In this document: piece by piece, positions 10,473 to 22,548 of the stretch
How the letters are laid out: every line of letters starts with the position of its first letter
How positions within the stretch are numbered: the first letter of the stretch is position 1
NCBI RefSeq assembly: GCF_016545825.1
Contig: NC_052612.1
Coordinates: 52,869,738-52,933,737 of the forward strand
Direction: 5' to 3'
From: Eucalyptus grandis
Taxonomy: Eukaryota > Streptophyta > Magnoliopsida > Myrtales > Myrtaceae
Length of the DNA: 64,000 nt
Position numbers and translations under genes: made by a program
The notes under the pieces: model-generated
Databases searched by the model: none
The model's input: only the letters and a program-made list of their open reading frames with translations
What the model was told of the DNA's origin: nothing

Positions 10473-12788
10473 TGTCACACCCCAATTCCTACCGGATTTG
10501 GGGCGGAAGAATAGCCCAAGTGCCATAACTTGGCATGGGAGGACACTTAAGTGTCATAACTTCAAAATGATACACTTGAATGCCAGTTTTGAAGTTAAAC
10601 GGAACACTTAAGTGCCACTCCGCGAAAATCCGGCCAAATGACTTACGTGGCAACTTTACGGCGAGTTTGGTCCAAAATGGTGTCGTTTTGTACGTTGACG
10701 TGGTAGAGAAAATGCAAAAACGACGCCGTTTCGTGTCTGACATGTAAATAATAATATAAAAATTAATTAAATTAGATTTAAAATTAATTTTATTTAAAAT
10801 ATTCAAAAAATTAAAAAAATTAAGAAAAATTTTAAAATTTTAAAAAATTAAGAAAAATTAAAAAAAAAAAAAAGGGGGCGGAGGTCAAACGGGCGGGCCG
10901 AGGGCCGAGCCCTCGCTACGCCCGCCTCCTCGCCGTCGCCGGGAAGGGTCGGCGACGGAGGGGAGGGTCGGTCGGGGTCGCCGGCCCCGCCGATCGACGG
11001 CGAGGGCTGCGAGCCCTTGCCGGATCGCGGCGAGGGCCGTGACCTCGCCCGGATCCGGGCGAGGGTTCGCAGCCCTCGCCGCCGGTCGGCCGGCCTCGTC
11101 GACCCCGGCCGGGGCCCGGCGACCCGGCCGACCCTCCCCACTCCGTCACCGGCCCTTCCCGGCGGCGGCGGGAGGCGGCGAGGGCCCGCGACCCTCGCCC
11201 CCACGCAAGCCGTCCCCCAGATCCGGGGCGAGACCCTTGCCCAAATCCGGCGAGGGCTCACGAGCCCTCGCCACCTCCCCGCCACCGCCGGAAGGGGGCG
11301 ACGGCGGGGAGGGCTCAACCCTTAGCCACCCTGTTTGACCTCCCCTTTTAAAAAAAAAAAAATCTTAATTTTTTAAATTTTTTTTTTTTTAAATTTTTAA
11401 ATTTTTTTTTTAAATTTTTCTTAATTTTTTGAATATTTTAAATAAAATTAATTTTAAATGTAATTTAATTAATTTTTATATTATTATTTACACGCCAAAC
11501 ACAAAAACGACGTCGTTTTTGCATTTTCTCCGCCACGTCGCCGTGCAAAACGACGCCTTTTGGACCAAACTGCTGGAAAATTGCCACGTCAGCCATTTGG
11601 TCGGATTTTCGCTGAAGTGGCACTTAAGTGTCCCATTTTACTCCGATATTGGCACTTAAGTGTACCATTTTAAAGTTATGGTACTAAGTGTCCCTCGGTG
11701 CCAAGTTATGGCACTTCAAGTGTCCCAACCTCCAGATTTGGGGAATGAAACAACTGTTGTTCTTCCTCCCAAATGACCCAACCTCAAATCAAACTCCAAA
11801 ATGAACTCCCATTAGTCCCCGTCTAAAGCGCTCTTGCACTTCTTACGGTTTGTTGAAGAACCTAAAAGGCAAGCAACATGAAATGAATGAGCTACCACAG
11901 CTCCATGAGTAATACATTTATTCGAACAATCACTATGCACATTTAAAATACAAGCATAACTCCCTTCAACAAATCCGAAATTTAACAAACCTTTTTATGT
12001 AACAAAAATGCTATTTCTGAACTCATAATATATTCAATCCATATCATTTTTTGAAACGTGAGTTCGCACAAAGAAAAGATGGTATCAGTTATCTGCAAAA
12101 AGATGAAAACCAACCTATGGTAATTACTTGAGCCAATGCACTCTCATTTCTATCAATTAATCAAAAAACGATATAAAAAATTGAGTAATACACACTCTAA
12201 TAAAAGACTCGACTAAACGATGTTTAACTGGTGATAAAACAATTTCTATGCACTAACAAGTAACCTCATTTATAGCACGTTCATTATTTTCTTTATGTGT
12301 ATTATTAGTTACGCGAAATTTGCACGCGAATTTTAGAATCTCTTTTCAATCAACCCCTTACTTCGGAATTGATTTTTGTCAAATCCCACCACTCCACAAT
12401 GTCTTAAAGTATCATTGCCACAAAAAACCATAGCTTGATAATTCCTCAATCGAAACCTGTAGTTCAAAATCAGCACGACTTCAAACTCATGCCCTTAATG
12501 GGAAAATTATTCCAGTTAAACGAATAGTTGACTTGAATACTCACCAAGCGCTGCGATTGCGATTTGCAGTTGAATCAGCTTGTTAGGACGTTTGGATCGA
12601 TTACGCAGGAGACATTTTATATTTTTCCTTCGTCTTTTCTCTCCCACAGGCATCTTCTATTCTCTTTGTTCTCGTTCTTTCCGCCACTCTATCATTCAAC
12701 GTGACTATTCTAGAGAAAGAAAAATGAAAGATGGGCTAAGCTTTGGGCTTTTCAAAAGGGAATGGGATGGGCTAGGCCCATCGTTACA
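10473..12788. mobile_element. Solo LTR shared by both units, copy A (interrupted)
   Basis: Begins TGTCACACCCC and ends CGTTACA, with flanking 5-bp repeats AATGT (10468-10472) and AATGG (12789-12793). The unit B copy has identical AATGT on both sides. It is interrupted by the element at 10504-11734 and lacks about 610 bp present in B (about 24995-25605), probably a deletion in A. The TGTCACACCCC start fits Ty3/Gypsy LTRs. Confidence 0.7.
10504..11734. mobile_element. MULE-like TIR element with GC-rich core (element 1)
   Basis: Flanked by a 9-bp repeat GATTTGGGG (10495-10503 and 11735-11743). Unit B has the single uninterrupted site. Both ends carry the inverted word AAGTGCCATAACTTGGCA, with further inverted copies of CACTTAAGTG. 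The arms are A/T-rich. The core (about 10874-11345) is extremely GC-rich and built from words such as GGCGAGGGC and GAGCCCTCGCC facing each other. ORFs of 77-156 codons in the core occur on both strands and in several frames, as expected where stop codons are rare. No transposase seen. Confidence 0.75.
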
Positions 12789-13189
12789 AATGGTGCTCTG
12801 TCAAAATCAGATTATGCCTTCATTAAAGGCATCAATGAACGCTTCACCTGCCTATTAAAATGAGTTTCTGGCTGTATAATGTCTGATTTGGCTTCACCTA
12901 CGTTGATCGGTTGACCAGGGAGGTCCCGTTCCTGCTCTTGTTGAGGCTGACGTGCCTTGGTCAGCTAGAAGGGGTAAAACCGTGTGCTGCAGACTGTAAA
13001 GGGATAATTCATGTTTTACAATGTTTATCTAATGATTTGTTCTTTGCAGGGTACTTAATGTATACTTACTGTGCCGCTTTATTCTTGCTGGAGTGTCATT
13101 TTAGTTGCTGATGTTTGGCGTGGTCGCATTCTCAATGTGCTTAAGTTCCTGATCCTCGAGGTTTGCAAGTAGCCAAAAAGATAGATTTT
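11744..13189. other. Remainder of solo LTR A and shared non-coding flank
   Basis: Up to 12788 this is LTR sequence. 12794-13189 is non-coding DNA shared with unit B (26396-26788). It contains a T-rich TTTGCAG splice-acceptor-like site near 13043, possibly a relic of transcribed sequence. No coding similarity recognised. Confidence 0.45.
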
Positions 13190-13521
13190 GAAGTCCTCAT
13201 ATTTATACCGGACGCAAAATCAATTCTTTTCACGGTCAGTAAGTAGATTAAAAAAGATGATTGCGGCTTGTAGATTTCACAATAGAAAAGTTTTGCTCTC
13301 GTTTTGTCGAGCCTGTTTCTACCGCCATGGTAGTCTGTTATGTCTTCTTTAAACCCTAACTTCCCTAATTCTCTATCTCTGCCTTTGTAATGGCGATTTC
13401 CCCTGCGTTACCTTCCATTCCATCCCATCGCAATTCTCTTTACTCCACTTTCAGCTACAAAATCCATGTTCTGCTTCGCATTGGTGGCCTTTCTTCCATC
13501 CGTCTATTCCCTCATGTTCTC

Positions 13522-13616
13522 CATGCAATTACAGTCCTTTCTCTATGAATTTCTCTAGCCATATCTAGAACATGCAATTACAGTCCTTTCTCTATGAATT
13601 TCTCTAGCCATATCTA
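13522..13616. repeat. 49-bp tandem duplication in the LINE 5' UTR
   Basis: The block CATGCAATTACAGTCCTTTC...AGCCATATCTA occurs at 13522-13570 and again at 13571-13616, essentially identical. It could be a promoter repeat of the element or a slippage product. Confidence 0.85.
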
Positions 13617-13796
13617 TCTTTCACGCTATATCTTCCCCTTCCGCTTTATACTCCTTGCATGCATGGACTATCTGCTTCCTATCTCATCATCCATAGCGCA
13701 ATTTAGCTCAATTTCACTTTTTTACCATCATCGCAGCCAGTGCTTTCTTCTTCAGTGTTTGCATGTCGCCACAACTCATCGCAACCAATAATTCCC

Positions 13797-15017
13797 ATGG
13801 CCGACTCTACTCACCAAGATGATGCTCGGGTTGCTGCTCTTTGCCATTGACTTGGCCGACTCTGGCCTGACCAAGGCGTTGACATTTGGGAAGCTAAAGT
13901 ACCGCCAGAGAAACCGCAAGAATGTAAATTTACATTAATTGGTAAAATTCTGTCCAATCCTACTATCAACTTTCCTGCTTTTCAGAGCACCTTAAGAAGA
14001 GTCTGGCGCAATGACTATGTTGAAATCTCTACACGTGAAGATGGATTCTATATCTTTAAATTCAATACTGAAGGTGAAAAGCAGCGCATCCTAGACAATG
14101 GCCATTGGTTGTTTGGCCATCACCTAATTATTCTCAAACCTTGGTTGCCCAATACCCCTTTGCACTGCTACGACTTTACAACTTGTGTGTTTTGGGTACA
14201 AATTTATGGTCTTCCTCTAGAACGCTCCACAGAAAATATGATTACAAGAGTTGTCCGACAACTAGGCACAGTCTAGGAGGTGAGAATTGAAGGTAATGAC
14301 AGTTCTTCAGCTAAATCAGTGCGGGTTAAGGTTGAACTCAATTTAAAAGAACCTCTGCAATCTGGTAAACTCATTAGGGTGGACGGGAAACACATATGGC
14401 TCGACTTCAGATATGAACGTTTATCACATTATTGTTATTCATGTGGTCTTCTTGGCCATTATGCCATGTACTGCAATGATATCCCTTATGATGTAGCAAA
14501 ACTTGAAGGAACTGACAACTTGTCTTATGGTAAATGGTTGAGGGCAGAGGTCAATCAACATAGTCCATTTTGGTCTGCGTTTTACAAGCAATATCCGAAT
14601 CAAGAAGATGTTGAAGAAATAGTACCAGAAACTCAACAGCAGATAGCTCCATTACCCCTTCCAGCTCATCCGCTTCCTCAGCAGCCTTCGGCAACAGTGG
14701 TAAACAGAGCAGAACAATCATCAACTATGCCGCGGCCTTCTCCTCCTGCTAACCTAAAACAGAAATCTCCTATGTTCAACCAGCCGATGTTATCACACAG
14801 TGCAGTAGAGGATTCCTCCATCTACAAGAAAATCAAAACTCCACGATCAGTCTCCAAATCTAGTCCACTAAAAAAAACCAAAAGATACAATCCTTATGGG
14901 ATTTCTTCTAATGTCAACGCAATTCTTGATGACTCAACTCTCCTAGATACCCCTATCTTTTCCACTGAAGGGGTTGGAACATGGGCTGAGGTGGCTTGCC
15001 TAAAAAAGCCACCATAG
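13797..15017 (+). pseudogene. LINE ORF1 (DUF4283/zinc-knuckle nucleic-acid-binding protein), broken
   Basis: One frame from ATG 13797 to TAG 15015, with two internal stops (TGA 13848-13850 and TAG 14274-14276). The N-terminal part (TLRRVWRNDY, then LDNGHWLFGHHLIILKPW) matches the DUF4283 domain of plant L1 ORF1. A CCHC knuckle CYSCGLLGHYAMYC (C-x2-C-x4-H-x4-C) is encoded at 14433-14474. A Pro/Gln/Ser-rich tail follows. The family protein binds element RNA and packages it with ORF2p. Confidence 0.88.
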
Positions 15018-15022
15018 GACAA

Positions 15023-18000
15023 ATGAGGATTATAAGTTGGAATTGTCAAGGGCTGGGCAATCCCCTGACAATTCAAGCATTAAGAGCCCTTGTGGCCAGT
15101 GAAAGGCCTAATATTGTTTTTTTGATGGAAACGAAAAATCAAGACATGATGATAGAGCGTCTCAAGAGAAAGCTAAAGTTTTCAAGTTCTTTTATAGTCA
15201 ATCCTATGGGTGTGGCTGGAGGTTTGGTAATCTTTTGGAATGACCATAAGGTGACGTTAACTGTCGAGCATTCTACTTGCCACTATTTGTACCAAGAATC
15301 AGACTGCTAAAACCATGAGACTTACCTGTCTTCATGCGCCTTCGATATACCATCATAGACAGCAAGTCTGGGCAGATATCAGACAGATTCGGACTTCAAG
15401 TTCCTTTCCATGGGTGTATATAGGTGATTATAATGATATCCTTTATCACTGGGAAAAGCAAGGAAAAAAGATTATCGAGTCATATAGATTAAATTCCTTT
15501 CGAGAGTTTGTGAATGATTGCATGTTTATGGACATTGAAAGTAAAGGATGCTTTTATACATGGGTAAACAAAAGAGATGGTGATGAAGCCATTAAAGAAA
15601 GGCTAGACAGGGCCCTGTGCACAATTGACTGGCGATTATCTTACCCGGGGGCAGAAGTCTTTGCTTTCCTTGCTTTAGCCTCTGATCATAGTCCTCTACT
15701 CTTACTCACTGAACCGCACTCTTTTAAAAGGAAGAAAACTTTCTGCTTTGAAGCTTTCTGGCTGCAAGAGAGAGACTGTAAATCGATCATAAATACTGTA
15801 TGGACTTCATCAGCAATGCAACCTCAATCATTGACCAGCAAGCTTCAACGTACTTCATTTGCTCTTGCCAAGTGGAGTAAATCCCTTCTCAACAACAACC
15901 AGCAACAAGTCTACCTGTTACAACAGCAGATTCATAATCACATTAATCAACCAGGTCCTACCTACGACAAAGCACTTGTATCTAGCCTACAAGATGAAAT
16001 TCACAAAATATGGCAGAGGGAAGAAACATATTGGGCAGTGCGTTCTCGGATCCAATGGCTACGGGAGGGTGACAACAATACAAAGTTTTTTCATGCAACT
16101 ACAATCCAACGTCGACAACGAAATCGCATCAGCATGTTAAAAGATGAGCACCTTGGCTGGATTCGTGATTCTACTCAGCTTAAGTGTATAACACAAACCT
16201 ATTTTGAACAACTCTATCGCTCAATTGGCTTTAGAGATTATCAGCCTGTTCTTACACAATGCCATCAGGTCATCACAGCAGACATGAATGCAATTTTAAC
16301 AACAGTTGTTACTAGAGAGGAAGTTAAGCAAGCTGCTTTCCAGCTTGGAGCCAACAAAGCCCCTGGTTCGGATGGTTTTAACGGGTTATTCTTTCACAAC
16401 CACTGGGATATTATTCACGATGACATATATACATCAGTCAGCAATTTTTTCAATTCGGGAGTGATGCCCCTCTTTGCATCAACGGGACTCTAATTTATCT
16501 TATCCCTAAGGTGCCACATCGGGAAAGGTTAGAACAGTATCGCCCTATTAGTCTATGCAATTTCACATACAAAATCATTTCTAAAATGTTGGCCAACCAT
16601 TTAAAGCAATTTCTTCCAGAACTAATCTTAACAGAACATAGTGCTTATGTCACAGATAGACAGATTCAAGACAATATTATGGTTGTGCAAGAGGTTTTGC
16701 ATCATTTAAATCACAGCAAAAGAAAGAAACATTTTCAAGCGGTTTTAAAGCTCGACATGCAGAAAGCTTATGATCGGATTGAGTGGGATTTTTTAGAGGA
16801 CTATCTTAAACAACTGGGCTTCCATGTTCAATGGGTTCGGTGGGTGATGCAATGTGTCACCACCACCACATTGTGTTAAATTTAATGGTGAATTATTGGA
16901 TTACTTCCATCCTACAAGGGGTCTTAGACAGGGGATCCACTATCTCCATATTTATTTATCCTTGTAGCCAATCTCTTATCTACTCTCATGCATCAAGCTG
17001 TCCAATCAGGCACTCTCAAAGGAATCAAACTGAATAGGTACTGCCCTACTCTTTCCCATTTATTTTTCGCGGATGATGCAATCTTTTTCTTGACTGGAAC
17101 TACCCTAGAAAGTCAGAATCTAGCCAATGTTTTACATCAGTATTGTCTAGCGACTGGCCAAGCTATCAACGAAATAAATCGGCTTATTCGTGGTAAGGGC
17201 TGTCCTCGATTTTACAACAAAACCTTGCTGCGAGTTAAGAGTTTTTGTTATATCTAAGATAGGCAAGTATTTGGGTATTCCATCTGGCGGGGTACATCTA
17301 AGAAGGATATGTTTGCATGGATTTTGGGTCGGGTTTGTGCTAAACTTGATGGCTAGAAAGAGCACTTTCTTTCTAAAGGAGGGAAGGAAATCTTGTTAAA
17401 GATGGTAGTGCAGGCTCTCCCGCAATATGCAATGTCTATTTTTAAACTTCCAGTTTCTATCTGTAAATCCATTGAGCAAAGAATCGCTAAATTCTAGTGG
17501 CAAACAAGCAGTACTACAACTGGTATTCATTGGAGAGCATAGGATATTCTAAAACAGAGAAAGATAGCAGGTGGCCTTGGCTTTCGTGATCTATTAACCT
17601 TTAATAAAGCCCTCTTAGGGAGACAAGCCTGGAGACTATTTCAAAACCTATCCTCACTTTGGGCTAGACTTTTCAAAGGCCTATATTATCATTCTACCAA
17701 TTTTTGGCATGCAAGGAATAAGACCAACTCCTCTTGGGGATGAAAAAGTTTACTCTTAGGTCGAGATACAATTCTTCCTAAGCTTCAGTGGTCTGTTGGA
17801 GATGGACATCAAATAAATATTCAAGATGATAAATGGCTTACCTCAGGCATAATAGGTGGACCAGCCCCTCGAGTAGAATCTAAACTGGTTGCTGGTTTCA
17901 TAATCCCTCCTGCTCAGGTTTGGAATATCTCTCTTCTCCAACAACACTTTGACTAGCATATCGTTGAGGAGATACTTACTATCCCATTAAGTCGTGCTCC

Positions 18001-19135
18001 TTCAGCTGATCATCTTATCTGGACAAGAACACAATCGGGTCAGTATTAAGTTAAATCGGCCTACAACTTCCTCAGACAATTAGCCCACCCTTCGAACCCC
18101 GATCTTCCCTCATCCTCTTATCAGCCATTAGCCCATCTTTGGCGATCTATCTGGCATCTCAACACCCCTCCTAGGATTAAAGTTTTTATCTGGTCATTGT
18201 GTCATAATGCTCTCCCTACCAAATTTAATCTCTTCCGAAGACACATCTTACTAGACCCTCTCTGTCAACTCTGTTCTATGCACACCCCTGAAACTACCGA
18301 ACACATTCTGTTATTTTGCCCATGGACATCAAAGATTTGGTCTCATCAAAGAGTACAACTTTCTCATTCAGCCTACAATAGAAATCGAATGGATGCGTGG
18401 CTTGAGGAAGTTTTTGAAAGTCAGGCGGGTTTACCTTCCAAAGAGATCGTTGCTTCCATCCTCTGGCATATATGGAAGGCGCGCAATCATTTTATTTTTC
18501 GGCAGCAGCGAACAGCTCCTAATCAACTTGTAGATGTGGCCTTTGCAGACGCAACGCTATACCGAAACTCACTGCAGCAATCGGCCATTACGGACTCTGC
18601 TCTACTCAACCCTAATCGGCTTTGGACTCCACCGGACCAAGGCAATTTTAAGGCGAATATTGATGGGGCTTTTACCTACGATACCCCACCGGGTGCAATC
18701 GCATGTGTCCTCGGGGATTACACTTGGTATTTTGATCGGCGGATGTAGCAGTTCTGTTTGTGCGTCTTCAGCCCTGCAATGCGAAGCTCAAGCCCTAATT
18801 TCCACTCTCACTTATTTGCTAGAAGAGGGTAAGGAAGAAGATCACCTCATCATCGAATCTGACTGCCTGACCCTTGTGGAAACCCTCAATGATTGCTGTT
18901 CGTCACCATGGGGATTCGAGCTTTTGTTGCAGATGCTTCTATGCTGCGTCTCTCCTTTCCTCGCTTGCGGATTCAACACTGCTGAAGAGAAGCTAATGCT
19001 GCAGCTGATTGGGCCGCTAAGGCCCAATCACGCAATTCTCTCTCACTTTCTTGGCCCAACTTTCCTCTCGCACCGTTAATGACTTTGCTATGTATCGACG
19101 CCCTATCTACGGGTTGTAATTTTTGTCCTCCTTGA
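15023..19135 (+). pseudogene. LINE ORF2 (endonuclease-reverse transcriptase), broken
   Basis: Starts 5 bp after ORF1. Endonuclease landmarks: MRIISWNCQGLGNP, FLMETK, GDYNDIL and SDHSPLL. Reverse transcriptase landmarks: NKAPGSDG, YRPISLCN, LKLDMQKAYDR and FADD (17066-17077). Then a zf-RVT region (HNALPTKFNLF, CQLC, ETTEHILLFCP) and an RNase H region (ANIDGAF, ESDC, AAADWAAKAQ). Frame changes occur near 15285, 16470, 16860, around 16935, after 17160 and near 18720, and there are stops such as TAG at 17494-17496. The frame returns each time to the expected motif order. Closing TGA at 19133. Confidence 0.93.
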
Positions 19136-19530
19136 ATACTAATATCATTGTTTCTGTCAAAAAAAAAGAAGTCCTCATATTTTTTTTTTTGACCGAAAAA
19201 AAGTCTTCAGTTCTTGAATATAAGCCTAGATAGTTAGTATAACAGTCTGTCAAATATTTTGTTTGGCAAATTTTCTAGCTACATTTTCAAAATAACTCTC
19301 TGAACGATTTTATCATAGAATCGTTTTTATCGTGACTCACAACTCGGCATTATTTTTTGCAAGTTATCTGCTATTCATGATGTTTAGAAGGACCATCTCA
19401 TATATGCATTTTTGATTCATAAGCATGCAAATTCTTATCTCGCCTTCTCAGTATTTTTACTTTTGTATCTTAATGTTAAATGTTAAATTTAATAATAGAA
19501 TGTGGATTGCTTTTTTTTTTCTTCTAAGTT

Positions 19531-19716
19531 TTATGCATTATTGGAATGAAATGTAGTTGCATTTGTCAAATTGAAGCAATGAATGATATTAACAAATTGT
19601 GAGTTAATATTTTTAGTGTAAATTTATGGATTATTGGAATGAAATGTAGTTGCACTTGTCAAATTGAAGCAATGAATGATATTAACAAATTGTGGGTTAA
19701 TATTTTTAGTGTAAAT
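19531..19716. repeat. 93-bp tandem duplication at the end of unit A
   Basis: Two units (19531-19623, 19624-19716) starting TTATGCATTATTGGAATG and TTATGGATTATTGGAATG, ending at the A/B junction. Unit B has only one unit (27609-27705). The extra unit probably arose with or after the duplication join. Confidence 0.8.
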
Positions 19717-20916
19717 TTATACTATCTTGCATCTTCGCATTGCTTGCCAAGGAAGACACTCAAAACCAATGTGAGTAGTAGTTCTATAGGTGCTGGCTGC
19801 TTATATGCTTTGCAATACCGTGTCGCAAACTTTCTTGATGGAGTAAACTCGATAATTGGCCCGCAAAGAATATGAGAAGCGTGAGATGAATGCATGTTCG
19901 TTGAGCTCTATTACAATATTTAAATATTCAATCAAATGCCTCAATTTAATCATTTAAGTCTTTAGATTTGTCGATAGTGGTGTGTCCCAAAGGGGTCTAC
20001 TATTCTCATATGAAGACCACTTAGCCGTAGCAATTGCATGGTAGACTTATCAAAATGGGTCTATGATTCATTTTTTAACTCATATCTGATGGATTGAATT
20101 ATATATGGCTTAGTTATGTTTAGTAAATGGGATTATAAGAAACCTTCCAAAATAAAAATAAAAATAAGGGTGTTAAATGGGTTTCAAAGTTTATCCAAAC
20201 TCAACTCACCTTTGTAACTCTTTTCACCATTTTTCAGAAAATATTACATTTTTTGAACTGTTCCAAGATGAGAGAAGTCCTGGTGGGTTAGTTAAAAAAA
20301 ATATCAAGTGGTTTCTTTATCTCCATTATTTTTTTTTTTATTAATTTTGTAAGTTTCTTCTCTTAATTATTGGAGTATATGTTTCCTTGGTTGCATTTCG
20401 CATTGTTATTTTTACATAATATTATTATCTTAGTTCTTGTTATTGTAGTCCATTGTTGGCATAAATCATCTTTTTCAATATTTTATGCTCTTTTTAATTT
20501 AAATTTCATTTCCTCCGTGCTATTTGTTGCTGCAGTTTTATAAATTCACTCTTTAAGTATTAACTTTCTCTTATTCTTCATTGTGAATCAATGCAAAGAT
20601 TGAAAATTCTTTGCAATGTTGTAAGCTAATTCTTTAGCATAGCAATTCATAGGTTTAATCAAATATGGAAGTATTTTAATAAACTGGGGTCGGGTAAGTC
20701 ACTAAATTTATTTGCATGTAAATGGGTCAATTTAGATCAAGACATTTTTTATTCTATCAAATCCTAATCCACTCATTTGATGGTCCTATCACGTGGACAA
20801 GGTAGTCGAAGTTTTTGCTCACTCCCATTTAGTGCTCCCACCTAACGTCACTGATCCAACCAACTTGTGCTCCTTTCAGACACAGATATCTTCTTGCCCT
20901 TGCAAATATCAGAGCT

Positions 20917-20925
20917 CTATGAAAG
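20917..20925 (+). promoter_or_regulatory. Degraded TATA box of peptide gene copy B
   Basis: CTATGAAAG at the place where copy A has CTATAAAAG, about 60 bp before the ATG at 20979. The A-to-G change hits the core of the TATA consensus. Flanking bases are otherwise nearly identical. Confidence 0.5.
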
Positions 20926-20978
20926 ACCACGTAATTTTCTGGATCTGAGGACAAGAAGATATCTCCTCTTCATCGGCT

Positions 20979-21311
20979 ATGGATGTTAAGAGATGGCAAC
21001 TCATTCTCTCGCTTATCACACTCGCTTTGCTATTTCAATCTCCCGCAAGTTCTGCTCATGAAGTTCAAAAGGGTTATCTGGGAAAGTCACTCAGCCAGCA
21101 TCGTGACCGCCAAGAGAGTAAGCTGATGAATAAGGACATCCTCATATCGTTTCGCAACAGGAAACTAATCGGCGTCCAAGTGAAGAAGGTTAAAGGTGTT
21201 CAACCAAGGGCCCGCGTCAAAACATCAGCAGCTGTTCAAGCTCATCAGATCCCATCTTTCTTTGTAGTTTCTCTGTGTTTCTTGACTTTGATTGGATTGT
21301 TCATGCTTTAG
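20979..21311 (+). CDS. Small secreted/surface peptide precursor, copy B
   Basis: 110-codon single-exon ORF, nearly identical to copy A at 3693 apart from substitutions (e.g. RWQL for RWLL, LIGV for LISV). Signal peptide at residues 1-26 (cleavage after SSA likely), then a Lys/Arg-rich middle, then small residues KTSAAVQAHQIPS, then the hydrophobic end FFVVSLCFLTLIGLFML. Small residues, a short spacer and a terminal hydrophobic tail is the layout of a GPI-attachment signal, although a tail anchor is possible. No cysteine-rich or known peptide-hormone motif is recognised. The stop is right after the tail, so I take this as the ancestral form. The TATA-like box is altered (20917), so expression may be reduced. 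Confidence 0.62.
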   Translation: MDVKRWQLILSLITLALLFQSPASSAHEVQKGYLGKSLSQHRDRQESKLMNKDILISFRNRKLIGVQVKKVKGVQPRARVKTSAAVQAHQIPSFFVVSLCFLTLIGLFML

Positions 21312-22548
21312 TTTTGCTGGTTATGAATGAGGTGTGTCAGGACCGGAAGTCCTTTCCTTGCACTAACTAGTACGGGCTTGAGAGATAATTTCCCTAGGAA
21401 AGTACGATTTTGGTCTACTCATTTCAAGCATTCACCTACTTGAAGTTGATATCGTAACTACTCCTACTTTCTTGTTCATACTATTGGAACACCAACTTCT
21501 CTCCTCCAGTAGTGGCACCATACGATGAACTACATATGCTCGAGTCTATGAGCGTAAGTTTCAATTTTCCTCCGTGTTGCAGTCATGCTTGTTGAATGAA
21601 CTAGATGATCCATGTGTTTCCAGGAAAGGGTTTGGTTCTTTGGTTTACTGTTTACACTGATATTCATATAGTTGAAGTGCGATCGGTGTTAATTAATCCA
21701 ATGAAACTGGTCAATGAAAGTGATTCGAGTCATTGAACAATCATCAACTATATGGCATGGATATCGACATCTATAAAGTACGAGCATTGATAGTTGCGTA
21801 GAATCGACATCGATGAGTAGGTGTTCAGTTATGGAGCAAGCAAGAGCCATCTTGAAATTTAGCGTAGTTGGAAACAGGAGGAGAACACAAGGATCATGAT
21901 GTCGATTGAAGGCATGGATATCGAGCAACAGATAAGCAACCTAACGGCCCTAGTAGTTGTAACCGCTTGTGGATAAGGTTGGCGTGTGAATAGAAGTCCT
22001 GAAATCTTGAGATTGCAGTTGTAAGTGTACTTAAAGTTATAACAGCTGGTGAATGGTAGTGTAACTTGGAGGAAAATCCACAAACACACGTTCCCAATGT
22101 ATTTTTATCAGTTTATCAATATTATTGTCTTTTCACTTTCCATATTGTTTGTCATCATTTTCCAATACTTTCCTTTCAAATTTACCATTCATTTTCAATG
22201 ACGCAAATCCAAATGAATTATTATCTAAATCATCATTGAACCCATTTCCTTTGATGAAAGATTTTTCACTATCAAGATAAATCACCCACTTCCGGTGAAA
22301 TAATTATGAAGACGTGATCGATTCGACTTTAGGTCACCCACAATCCTTTTGGAGTTGAGCAAGAACAAGCGAAGAGGTGGTGGCATATGGCAGTTGTCAA
22401 AGAAAGTAGTTAAGGCATTCTCTTATGCACATGTCATAACTCTAGGGGAAAACAACATAAATGGTCCTTAAATTTTGATCCAATGTATAATATCATTTTT
22501 AAACTTTAACTTAACATACAGTGTGGTTCTTGAACTTATAGTTTATTC
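21312..22548. other. Non-coding DNA of unit B downstream of the peptide gene
   Basis: Colinear with 4050-5760 of unit A minus its LTR and SINE. Two empty sites are visible: GTGGC at 21512-21516 and the SINE target near 22134-22152. A segment of about 110 bp around 21945-22070 has no counterpart in A. No gene seen. Confidence 0.6.

Larger units (their letters stand above)
13205..19167 (+). mobile_element. Full-length L1-type LINE, dead, only in unit A
   Basis: A 15-bp target duplication GAAGTCCTCATATTT flanks it at 13190-13204 and 19168-19182, and the right copy follows a short A tail. Unit B has the uninterrupted target at about 26789. Order: 5' UTR (13205-13796), ORF1 with a zinc knuckle, ORF2 with endonuclease, reverse transcriptase, zf-RVT and RNase H regions, then a 3' end of about 30 bp. 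Both ORFs carry stops and frameshifts, so it cannot move on its own now. Confidence 0.93.
2398..19721 (+). repeat. Segmental duplication, unit A
   Basis: First copy of a direct tandem duplication. It begins CTATCTTGCATCTTCGC, and the same string recurs at 19722 as the start of unit B. Colinear matches run through the peptide gene, the 1.7-kb solo LTR, the block at 12900-13180 and the block at 19183-19716. Extra material only in A: solo LTR 4232-4644, SINE 5150-5359, 5761-9442, MULE-like element 10504-11734 and LINE 13205-19167. Without these the unit is close to the size of unit B. Confidence 0.9.

Noticed and set aside
10848..11338. ORFs of up to 156 codons in the core of element 1
   Set aside because: Open on both strands and arginine/proline-rich; inside a non-autonomous TIR element.
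12580..12858. 92-codon ORF
   Set aside because: Lies mostly inside the shared solo LTR, extends past its end, and is not preserved in the unit B copy.
12911..13111. Hydrophobic 66-codon ORF with a counterpart at 26514-26708
   Set aside because: Shared only through the duplication. It starts without context, contains a splice-acceptor-like site, and has no family match.
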